DNA of 51,296 nucleotides from a virus: the IMG/VR virus record IMGVR_UViG_3300044675_001281, positions 1-51,296 of that record; one strand, written 5' to 3'. A program made the translations under genes and the position numbers. The notes below the pieces were generated by a model. It did not search any database, was not told where the DNA came from, and worked only from the letters and a program-made list of their open reading frames with translations. This document shows, in pieces, positions 31,678 to 37,133 of the stretch (within the stretch, counting starts at the first letter, position 1; the number at the start of each line of letters is the position of its first letter).

Positions 31678-32022
31678 TTAAGCCCCAGTAGAACTTCGAC
31701 TATTACTGTTATCAGCACCGCTAGAGCGCTTTGTTCTTTTGTATTGTGTGCCATTTAGTCTCGCCTCCCAACATTTAACGCCATAGATGATCGTGGAATG
31801 GTCGCGCTTGAATATGCGCGCTAGTTTCAGATAGCTTGAGTGTGTCTCATGCCTAGCTCGCCACATAGCTTTATGGCGAGCGATTGTATATTTGGGCTTG
31901 TTCTTGTGGGCGACGATGTCTGACGGGAAGATTAGAAATTCATCCGCCACTTCAGCAATGATCTCTCTTACAAACACGTCGCCTTCCCTCTCTGTGTCTT
32001 TATCCCACCATGCGGAGCGCAT
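31678..32022 (-). CDS. Stand-alone DnaA domain IV-like DNA-binding protein
   Basis: The 114-residue protein corresponds to the DNA-binding domain of the bacterial replication initiator DnaA: IARHKAMWRARHETHSSYLK followed by LARIFKRDHSTIIYGV, with the DnaA signature RDHST at residues 73-77. The ATPase domain of DnaA is missing. A phage protein of this type could bind DnaA-box-like sites, compete with host DnaA or mark the phage origin. It is the last gene of the leftward operon that starts at the repeat-rich control region, and it overlaps the helix-turn-helix gene by 23 bp. Confidence 0.8.
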   Translation of the reverse strand: MRSAWWDKDTEREGDVFVREIIAEVADEFLIFPSDIVAHKNKPKYTIARHKAMWRARHETHSSYLKLARIFKRDHSTIIYGVKCWEARLNGTQYKRTKRSSGADNSNSRSSTGA

Positions 32023-32203
32023 CTTGGAGTTCCACTTTCTCTTTTATGACTTTGATACGCGACGCAATGCTGCCCGGTAGTTGGTTCATTGCTTCGCCTA
32101 TTTGCTGGTTTGTCAGCCCTTGCTGGCGCATATCCCAGATGCGCTGCTCATAGGGCGTTAGTGCTGCTGGGTCTTTAAGATGTCTTTGCGGTTCTATTGT
32201 CAT
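32000..32203 (-). CDS. Small helix-turn-helix protein
   Basis: The 67-residue protein contains LTPYEQRIWDMRQQGLTNQQ followed by IGEAMNQLPGSIASRIKVIK, a helix-turn-helix of LuxR or sigma region 4 type. It shares the LTPxEQ start and the KxKV end with the 59-residue protein at 24627-24806. It overlaps the DnaA-like gene and the gene before it, so regulator and DnaA-like protein are probably made together. Confidence 0.7.
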   Translation of the reverse strand: MTIEPQRHLKDPAALTPYEQRIWDMRQQGLTNQQIGEAMNQLPGSIASRIKVIKEKVELQDALRMVG

Positions 32204-32393
32204 TTGGATATTCCCTTAGTTTTCTTAACTTCGCCATTGTTCTGAAGGTGCGCGACAGTCCGCTGCTCGCCGTTCCTTTATCGCCGGTTAGCGATTCGGT
32301 TTCTTTTAGCGCCGCGTCAATGGCGGCATACCACCCAGCGTCAAAGAATGATCTTTTCACGGGATCGTCAATTATTTTTGGATATTCGATCAC
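32175..32393 (-). CDS. Small phage protein of unknown function, GTG start
   Basis: The 72-residue protein (IEYPKIIDDPVKRSFFDAGW, then YAAIDAALKETESLTGDKG) begins with GTG sharing bases with the stop of the preceding 46-residue gene (GTGA), which fixes the start. The motif RSFFDAGWYAAIDAAL is seen in small early phage proteins, but I know no function. Confidence 0.6.
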   Translation of the reverse strand: MIEYPKIIDDPVKRSFFDAGWYAAIDAALKETESLTGDKGTASSGLSRTFRTMAKLRKLREYPNDNRTAKTS

Positions 32394-32530
32394 GACCGCG
32401 CCCCTATCTCGCCTTCGATCAACTGGCGTCTAAAGTCATCGCACTCGTATTCCAGCATGACGCGCAAGGCGTCAGTATCGAGTCGATACAACATTTGCAA
32501 AAATTCATAATAGTCTTTCATCTTAGACAT
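32390..32530 (-). CDS. 46-residue early protein of unknown function
   Basis: The frame SKMKDYYEFLQMLYRLDTDA then LRVMLEYECDDFRRQLIEGE is acidic and helical. An AGAGGGA ribosome-binding site lies upstream and the stop overlaps the next gene as GTGA. It fills the space between its two neighbours, which supports it as a real gene. Confidence 0.6.
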   Translation of the reverse strand: MSKMKDYYEFLQMLYRLDTDALRVMLEYECDDFRRQLIEGEIGARS

Positions 32531-32532
32531 GG

Positions 32533-32838
32533 TTAGTAGTCCCTCTTATCTTCGCCAGCATCTTCAGCACAAGCCCCTAATAAATCATCACTGTCTATGA
32601 GCGCATCATGGATGAGCTTATAAAGCCAAAGGTCTTGTGAGAGGTTTAGTGCTGGCACGTCTTTCTTGTTGCTGTTTAACGTGATGGACGTAATATCAAT
32701 ATCAGTGATCCATGGCTCGAATATGCCAACATCGGGTTCCGCTGGCGCTATGTTATAGTCGACGTCAACTTCACCCGCCGCCATGACGGCATAGCCCTTG
32801 ATTAGTTCAAGCTCATCAAAATAATACGTGAATTTCAT
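32533..32838 (-). CDS. Acidic early protein of unknown function
   Basis: The 101-residue protein is strongly acidic (GEVDVDYNIAPAEPDVGIFE, then DIDITSITLNSN) and starts KFTYYFDELELIKGYAVMAA. The composition and size resemble DNA-mimic or other host-interaction proteins of phages, but no family is recognised. It overlaps the gene before it as ATGA. Confidence 0.6.
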   Translation of the reverse strand: MKFTYYFDELELIKGYAVMAAGEVDVDYNIAPAEPDVGIFEPWITDIDITSITLNSNKKDVPALNLSQDLWLYKLIHDALIDSDDLLGACAEDAGEDKRDY

Positions 32839-33083
32839 TGGTTATTCTCCTCTATCCAGAACACATAGCGCCCAGCATTAACGGTTATTGATGCAGGTTT
32901 AACAGACTGTATGAAATGGATGGCGCGGTTATATTCATCGCCATCGTTTTCACCCACGTCCCAATCATCCACGAATTGATCGAGAATGTAGGTCAGATAA
33001 TCCTGCGCCTCTTCAAACGTCTCGAAAGCCTCAGGGTCAGTTTCCGGCATGTAGCCCGGGTTGTTGTAGCCAGCTATCCACAT
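32835..33083 (-). CDS. Small acidic phage protein
   Basis: The 82-residue protein begins WIAGYNNPGYMPETDPEAFE and continues TFEEAQDYLTYILDQFVDDW. Short proteins with the WIAGYNxPGYMPE start are common in early regions of phages; no function is known to me. It lies 2 nt after the gene before it and overlaps the next by 4 nt. Confidence 0.65.
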   Translation of the reverse strand: MWIAGYNNPGYMPETDPEAFETFEEAQDYLTYILDQFVDDWDVGENDGDEYNRAIHFIQSVKPASITVNAGRYVFWIEENNQ

Positions 33084-33085
33084 GA

Positions 33086-33463
33086 TTAAACCGCTCCGTA
33101 AACTGTGAAGCCTGCCTCGCGCAATGCGTTATCCCAATGCGCGCCGCTGTCCTTGCTTAAGGCATAGATAAAACCAGACAGCGATTTGATCGCATGGTTG
33201 CGCGTGTTCTCTTCATAGTCTGGGCGTGTGTATAATTTGTTTGCTGCATCAGCCAGAGCGGCGGTTTGCTTGTCATAGCCATAGCCGCCAGCAAAGCCTC
33301 GGATCATCTCTGTCCCCGTCCAGTGCACGTAGGCATAGACACGTCCTGCGCCATCGCGCGGGAATTTAAACGCGATGGTTGCGACAGGCTCGCCGTCTTT
33401 AAGAATGACGTGCGCGGCCACGTTAGAAAATGCTTTTCTGTGTTGGTCGTAAATATCAGCCAT
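33086..33463 (-). CDS. Conserved small phage protein of unknown function
   Basis: The 125-residue protein (KAFSNVAAHVILKDGEPVAT, FKFPRDGAGRVYAYVHWTGT, GFAGGYGYDKQTAALADAAN) looks like a compact alpha/beta protein. I have seen similar proteins in early operons of many phages without assigned function. Its leader carries the repeated sequence TGTGGATTTRTTACAYAAA (read on the + strand, 33480-33497) and a GGGGAA ribosome-binding site, almost the same as the leader of the gene at 33625-33909. Confidence 0.65.
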   Translation of the reverse strand: MADIYDQHRKAFSNVAAHVILKDGEPVATIAFKFPRDGAGRVYAYVHWTGTEMIRGFAGGYGYDKQTAALADAANKLYTRPDYEENTRNHAIKSLSGFIYALSKDSGAHWDNALREAGFTVYGAV

Positions 33464-33482
33464 TGTCTTGTTCCCCTATGTG

Positions 33483-33492
33483 GATTTGTTAC
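33483..33492 (-). repeat. Recurrent element GTAAYAAATC, site 2
   Basis: Read on the minus strand, GTAACAAATCCACATAGGGGAA leads into the gene at 33463 and includes the stop codon TAA of the gene before it. The core is shared with sites at 22781, 33926, 33961 and 34124. Confidence 0.5.
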
Positions 33493-33623
33493 ATAAAATC
33501 GCATTTAAATTGCGCGATCGCCTCGCGTTTGGTGTAGCCATAATATGTGCGCGTCACTAAATAGTTATCTATGAGCGCCGATATTTGCCATGCGCCATTG
33601 TGATTTAGTTTGATTGCTGTCAT
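33489..33623 (-). CDS. 44-residue early protein
   Basis: The frame TAIKLNHNGAWQISALIDNY then LVTRTYYGYTKREAIAQFKC is a short beta-beta-alpha-like sequence. The motif TRTYYGYTKREAI occurs in small proteins of several phages, which supports it as a real gene. Its start follows the preceding stop by 1 nt, and its stop lies within the repeated element. Function unknown. Confidence 0.65.
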   Translation of the reverse strand: MTAIKLNHNGAWQISALIDNYLVTRTYYGYTKREAIAQFKCDFM

Positions 33624-33624
33624 T

Positions 33625-33909
33625 TCACGCCTCATCGTTTGGATTGTCGAACAGATCGCCGCACGCTAACCAAAGTATGCGGGACTGATTTGCGTCGTGA
33701 TCTGCCAAGTCATCGGCATTCCATGCGCCATACTCTTTAAGCTCAGACCGCAACAGCGCTGGGTCTATCGCGTCCAGTTGCGCGGCGATACGTGGCACTC
33801 GACGCAAGTCCGCGATGTCGCTGTCGCATGATCCTGAGTGATAGCCCATGTCAACGTCATCTTGTGTCAGTTGAAGCTCAATTCGTCCGCTTGATGTTGT
33901 GAACCACAT
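33625..33909 (-). CDS. Conserved small early phage protein
   Basis: The 94-residue protein starts WFTTSSGRIELQLTQDDVDM, then SGSCDSDIADLRRVPRIAAQ and ADHDANQSRILWLACGDLFD. I know similar proteins from early operons of phages of alphaproteobacteria, function unknown. The ATG at 33909 is chosen over a longer in-frame start because a GGGGAAAA ribosome-binding site lies 8 nt upstream and the repeated element TGTAATAAATCCACA lies just before that. Confidence 0.65.
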   Translation of the reverse strand: MWFTTSSGRIELQLTQDDVDMGYHSGSCDSDIADLRRVPRIAAQLDAIDPALLRSELKEYGAWNADDLADHDANQSRILWLACGDLFDNPNDEA

Positions 33910-33925
33910 GATCTTTTCCCCTGTG

Positions 33926-33935
33926 GATTTATTAC
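33926..33935 (-). repeat. Recurrent element GTAAYAAATC, site 3
   Basis: On the minus strand TGTGTAATAAATCCACAGGG lies 17 nt before the gene at 33909. The + strand form TGTGGATTTATTACACAAA agrees with site 2 over 19 bp apart from two transitions. Confidence 0.5.
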
Positions 33936-33960
33936 ACAAACTACCCTAAATTGTTATGTT

Positions 33961-33970
33961 GATTTGTTAC
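33961..33970 (-). repeat. Recurrent element GTAAYAAATC, site 4
   Basis: GTAACAAATCAACATA on the minus strand begins inside the stop codon of the membrane peptide gene. It agrees with site 2 at 15 of 16 bases. Confidence 0.45.
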
Positions 33971-34068
33971 GCGTAGCAAAAATATAGGACTGCAACAGCC
34001 ATCAGCGGGACAAATAACGTCGCGGCGATGGTAAACACGATGGTTTCGATGATCTGAATGGTTCGCAT
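33967..34068 (-). CDS. 33-residue single-pass membrane peptide
   Basis: The frame RTIQIIETIVFTIAATLFVP then LMAVAVLYFCYA is almost entirely one hydrophobic helix. An AGAGGAG ribosome-binding site lies 8 nt before the ATG. It is the first gene of the leftward operon. A membrane peptide made first in infection could act in superinfection exclusion or host membrane change, which is inference. Confidence 0.6.
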   Translation of the reverse strand: MRTIQIIETIVFTIAATLFVPLMAVAVLYFCYA

Positions 34069-34123
34069 GTGATTTGCTCCTCTGATGATTTGACTTTTTC
34101 ACAATTCGCGTATCTTGTCAATA

Positions 34124-34133
34124 GATTTATTAC
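34124..34133 (-). repeat. Recurrent element GTAAYAAATC, site 5
   Basis: On the minus strand TTGTAATAAATC is followed by TATTGACAA, giving an imperfect dyad and a TTGACA box, upstream of the first leftward gene. It probably belongs to the leftward promoter, although no convincing -10 follows. Confidence 0.45.
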
Positions 34134-34360
34134 AAAAGGTAAAAAGTAGGGTAAACAAAAGGTATAGGTTTGGGTAAGTTTTTAGGTTGTCAGCAACCCC
34201 TTGAATTGGCAGGGGATAATCCAGATTTAGGGTAGTTAGGGTAATACTAGACCTACAACCTTCGGAATATAAATGTAAACAGTAATAGTATATCAGATTA
34301 GTATTCTAACTTTTAATGAGGCGTATGAATATAAAAGGGCAAAAAAAAACTACCCTAAAT

Positions 34361-34376
34361 TACCCGAACTGCCCTA
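34361..34376. repeat. 16-bp direct repeat, copy 1
   Basis: TACCCGAACTGCCCTA here and TACCCGAACTACCCTA at 34458 differ at one base and lie 97 bp apart in the same orientation, with the 14-bp palindrome between them. Confidence 0.7.
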
Positions 34377-34410
34377 TCGCCCCCGCCGCGATGAAAACTA
34401 CAAACTTCCC

Positions 34411-34424
34411 CAGGGAATTCCCTG
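34411..34424. repeat. Perfect 14-bp palindrome
   Basis: CAGGGAATTCCCTG equals its own reverse complement. It is centred about halfway between the two 16-bp repeats and is a good candidate for a dimeric protein's binding site. Confidence 0.7.
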
Positions 34425-34457
34425 TTTGCAATTGGTCGGAGCGATTTGTTTTTCGAT

Positions 34458-34473
34458 TACCCGAACTACCCTA
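34458..34473. repeat. 16-bp direct repeat, copy 2
   Basis: TACCCGAACTACCCTA, partner of 34361-34376. It contains one perfect TACCCTA and one TACCCGA half. Confidence 0.7.
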
Positions 34474-34608
34474 CTTTAGTTTATGTAAACTTAGTTGACA
34501 TTGGTTTACATTTGGTTTAGTTGACAATTGGGAGGGGGCCTGGGCCTTGCGTGGTCTGGGAATATCTACGCAGGGACTGCACAAACTTTTTTATTTTTTA
34601 TTTTTGTG

Positions 34609-34617
34609 TGCTATAAA
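34609..34617 (+). promoter_or_regulatory. Extended -10 promoter directly before terS
   Basis: TG-C-TATAAA matches the extended -10 consensus except for one base and is preceded by a T-rich tract (34587-34606). The terS ATG at 34625 is 8 nt from the box, about where transcription would begin, so the mRNA may have no leader. Confidence 0.45.
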
Positions 34618-34624
34618 ACTTTTT

Positions 34625-35170
34625 ATGGCTTTCTATGCAGATGGTGGCTTTAGTTCCATCCCCCATGAGCCGCGCGAAATACGGGCAACCGAAGCACGGC
34701 TAGAAAAGATTTACGAAGCCGCTAAACGCGGACTCAAAGGCGACGCATTGGCGTTAGCTTCTGGGATGTTGCCGACTGAGTATCGGCGATTGATACAGCT
34801 CGACCCGATTGCGGAATATGCAGAGATCAAAGGCCGCGCTGAAGGCGAGATGGAGATGGCCGGCGTCTTACGCACAGCCGCGTTAAACGGCGACACTAAA
34901 GCGGCGCTTGATATACTAAAGCATGTGCATAAGTGGACTGCGCCGCAGTCGATGCAGATCCAAGTCGAGCAACGCATATCTATATTAGCGGCGCTTGAAG
35001 AAGCGCAGACCAGAGTTATCGAAGGGCAGGTATTGGATGCAAGTGCCGATTTACTCAGCGGAAGAAGAACAGAAGCTGATGGCAACGCTCTGGAGTCCAA
35101 CGCTCAAGAACGACCCGCTCGCGTTCGTGCGCCTGACCTTTCCGTGGAAGAAACCTGGGACACCGCTTGA
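34625..35170 (+). CDS. Terminase small subunit
   Basis: The 181-residue protein is helical, with an N-terminal helix-turn-helix-like region (TEARLEKIYEAAKRGLKGDA, LALASGMLPTEYRRLIQLDP), a central helical stretch (EGEMEMAGVLRTAALNGDTK, AALDILKHVHKWT) and a variable tail. Directly upstream of terL this is the DNA-recognition subunit of the packaging motor. The ATG at 34625 is preferred; a TTG at 34547 would add a hydrophobic stretch that does not fit the family. No ribosome-binding site is visible, fitting a leaderless message. It overlaps terL by 134 bp. Confidence 0.8.
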   Translation: MAFYADGGFSSIPHEPREIRATEARLEKIYEAAKRGLKGDALALASGMLPTEYRRLIQLDPIAEYAEIKGRAEGEMEMAGVLRTAALNGDTKAALDILKHVHKWTAPQSMQIQVEQRISILAALEEAQTRVIEGQVLDASADLLSGRRTEADGNALESNAQERPARVRAPDLSVEETWDTA

Positions 35171-36563
35171 ACACTTTGATGGCCCACGCCAATGGCAACG
35201 CGAGGTTCTGATCGAGCTGCGCGAGCACATCAAAGCGAACAACGGTAAGATAGACTTTGAGACACTGCGCCTTGCAGTATCATCTGGGCGCGGTATTGGT
35301 AAGTCCGCGCTAGTCAGTTGGCTGACAATTTGGATGCTGACGACAAGAATAGGTTCTACCACGATAGTTTCAGCTAACTCAGAGGCGCAGCTCCGCAGCG
35401 TCACATGGGCTGAGATCACCAAGTGGCTGAGTATGTCGATACACAGTCACTGGTTCGAGGTCAGCGCGACGCGAGTGCTTCCGGCTAAATGGATAGCGGA
35501 ATTAGTAGAAAAAGATCTGAAACTCGGAACGCGCTATTGGAGCGTAGAAGGGCGGTTGTGGAGTGCAGAGAATCCAGACTCTTACGCTGGCGTGCATAAC
35601 TTCGCGGGTGTCATGCTGGTATTCGATGAGGCGAGCGGAATTGATGATAGTATCTGGTCAGTTGCAGCGGGCTTTTTTACGGAAAATACCCCTAATCGCT
35701 TTTGGTTGTGCTTCAGCAACCCCCGTCGTAACTCTGGTTACTTTTATGAGTGTTTTAACTCCAAGCGAGACTTTTGGCGAAATAAAATTGTCGATGCCCG
35801 CTCCGTCGAAGGCACGGATAAGGCCGTCTACCAACAGATCATTGACGAGTATGGCCCCGACTCAAGCGCAGCCCACGTCGAGGTCTACGGTCAGTTCCCC
35901 AACGCGAGCGACGACCAGTTCATCGGAAACGCGCTGGTTGACGAGGCAATGGAACGTCCCGCTATATCCGACCAGTCCGCGCCCATCGTGGTCGGAGTGG
36001 ATCCAGCACGCTTTGGTGCCGACGCCACCGTCATCGCCATAAGGCAGGGCCGCGACATACTGAGCATACGACGGCACCGCGGCGACGACACGATGGAGGT
36101 CGTCGGGCGGGTTATCGACGTGATCGAAGAGTATAAGCCCGCTCTCGTTGTGATCGACGAGGGCGGACTCGGCGCAGGTGTCGTGGATCGGCTGAAGGAA
36201 CAGCGCTACAAGGTGCGCGGTGTGAACTTCGGCAATAAGTCCACGAAACCTATGATGTATGGTAACAAGCGCGCAGAGATGTGGGGCGCGATGAAAGAGT
36301 GGCTGAAAGACGCGAGCATACCAAAGGACAGGTATCTAAAGTCAGACCTGATCGGGCCTATGATGAAGCCTGACAGTAAAGGAACTATTTTTCTCGAAAG
36401 CAAAAAGGACATGAAGTCGAGAGGGCTGGCCTCACCTGACGCAGCGGACGCTATTGCAGTAACCTTCGCATTTCCTGTCGCCAGACGCGAGCAACGAGTA
36501 GACAACCAGCGCCGCGTCACGTATGCTGGCGGCGGTAATTCCTCTGGTTGGATGGCGCATTAA
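35037..36563 (+). CDS. Terminase large subunit
   Basis: The 508-residue protein is the ATPase-nuclease that drives DNA into the head. Walker A SSGRGIGKSALV (Lys89), Walker B VMLVFDEA (Asp197, Glu198), and the RNase H-like nuclease residues Asp322 (VGVDPARFG), Asp374 (VVIDEGGLGAG) and Asp468/Asp471 (SPDAADAIAVTF) are all present. The ATG at 35037 is chosen for its place before the conserved part; the ATG at 35079 would shorten the overlap with terS from 134 to 92 bp. The next gene follows without a gap. Confidence 0.95.
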   Translation: MQVPIYSAEEEQKLMATLWSPTLKNDPLAFVRLTFPWKKPGTPLEHFDGPRQWQREVLIELREHIKANNGKIDFETLRLAVSSGRGIGKSALVSWLTIWMLTTRIGSTTIVSANSEAQLRSVTWAEITKWLSMSIHSHWFEVSATRVLPAKWIAELVEKDLKLGTRYWSVEGRLWSAENPDSYAGVHNFAGVMLVFDEASGIDDSIWSVAAGFFTENTPNRFWLCFSNPRRNSGYFYECFNSKRDFWRNKIVDARSVEGTDKAVYQQIIDEYGPDSSAAHVEVYGQFPNASDDQFIGNALVDEAMERPAISDQSAPIVVGVDPARFGADATVIAIRQGRDILSIRRHRGDDTMEVVGRVIDVIEEYKPALVVIDEGGLGAGVVDRLKEQRYKVRGVNFGNKSTKPMMYGNKRAEMWGAMKEWLKDASIPKDRYLKSDLIGPMMKPDSKGTIFLESKKDMKSRGLASPDAADAIAVTFAFPVARREQRVDNQRRVTYAGGGNSSGWMAH

Positions 36564-36827
36564 ATGGCTAAAAAGTCTGTTTCACTATCTGTTGGTAGAG
36601 GTGAAAAACTATCCACGAAAGCTGGCGCTGGTTTGACCGCTAAAGGAAGAGAGCGTTACAATAAAGCTACAGGCAGTAATCTCAAGCCGCCAGCCCCGAA
36701 TCCTAAAACTAAAGCGGATGAAGGACGTAAAAAATCCTTTTGCTCAAGAATGGCAGGCGTAGTCGCTAAGTCAAAAAATGCTGAACGCGCTAAAGCCTCA
36801 ATGCGGAGATGGAACTGTGGCAAGTAA
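36564..36827 (+). CDS. Small basic phage protein (DUF6321-like)
   Basis: The 87-residue basic protein has SVSLSVGRGEKLSTKAGAGL, TAKGRERYNKATGSNLKPPA and SFCSRMAGV, a pattern I associate with the family DUF6321 found next to phage terminase genes. Function unknown; the charge suggests nucleic acid binding. It starts directly after the terL stop. Confidence 0.7.
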   Translation: MAKKSVSLSVGRGEKLSTKAGAGLTAKGRERYNKATGSNLKPPAPNPKTKADEGRKKSFCSRMAGVVAKSKNAERAKASMRRWNCGK

Positions 36828-36972
36828 ACCAGGTCTTTACAGTAATATTCATGCTAAACGCGCGCGTATAGCCGCCGGATCGGGCGAAAAAATGCGGAAG
36901 GTTGGGGCTAAAGGTGCGCCGACAGCTAAAGCGTTTGTTAGATCCGCGAAGACAGCTAAAGGAAAACGCTGA
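36817..36972 (+). CDS. 51-residue basic phage protein, GTG start
   Basis: The protein (ASKPGLYSNIHAKRARIAAG, SGEKMRKVGAKGAPTAKAFV) is very basic. The same PGLYxNIHAKRxRIAAGSGE pattern is frequent next to the two neighbouring families in environmental phages. GTG at 36817 has GGAG 9 nt upstream and gives an 11-bp overlap with the gene before it; a longer ATG start would overlap it by 50 bp. The stop overlaps the next start as TGATG. Confidence 0.7.
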   Translation: MASKPGLYSNIHAKRARIAAGSGEKMRKVGAKGAPTAKAFVRSAKTAKGKR

Positions 36973-37133
36973 TGCCGTTAGTTAAGTCATCATCCAAAAA
37001 CGCCATGCGTAAGAACATCAAGGCTGAAATGAAGGCTGGCAAGCCACAGAAGCAAGCCGTTGCAATTGCGTATTCAGTTAAACGTGCGGCTGCTAAAAAA
37101 GGTGGCATGAGCAAGAAAAGCGGTAAATGCTAA
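36972..37133 (+). CDS. 53-residue basic protein (DUF6496-like)
   Basis: The protein PLVKSSSKNAMRKNIKAEMK then AGKPQKQAVAIAYSVKRAAA matches the small phage family I know as DUF6496: an N-terminal SSSKxAMRKNIKAEM helix and KQAVAIAYSVKR helix. Function unknown. It overlaps both neighbours by 1 and 7 nt, the third in a row of small basic proteins between terL and portal. Confidence 0.75.
   Translation: MPLVKSSSKNAMRKNIKAEMKAGKPQKQAVAIAYSVKRAAAKKGGMSKKSGKC

Larger units (their letters stand above)
34069..34624. other. Control region between leftward operon and terminase genes
   Basis: No credible gene lies in these 556 bp. It contains TAGGGTA or its complement at 34147, 34228, 34237, 34351 and 34467 (a further copy at 33942), variants GGGTAA and TACCCGA at 34172, 34361 and 34458, an AT-rich stretch (34262-34350) ending in a run of nine A, a 14-bp perfect palindrome, and a near-palindrome GTTTATGTAAAC at 34479-34490. 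Two copies of TTAGTTGACA (34491, 34517) resemble -35 boxes but lack good -10 boxes. Origin, packaging site and divergent promoter are all possible. Confidence 0.7.

Noticed and set aside
34316-34498. 60-codon plus-strand frame in the control region
   Set aside because: It runs through the direct repeats and the palindrome, lacks a ribosome-binding site, and its product has no sensible composition.
34491-34531. Twin rightward promoters at the two TTAGTTGACA copies
   Set aside because: The TTGACA boxes at 34495 and 34521 are perfect, but no acceptable -10 box lies 16-18 bp downstream of either; I keep them only as repeats.
34547-34624. Longer terS start at TTG
   Set aside because: It adds 26 residues with a Phe/Leu-rich stretch encoded by the T-rich promoter-like tract; the ATG at 34625 fits the family start better.
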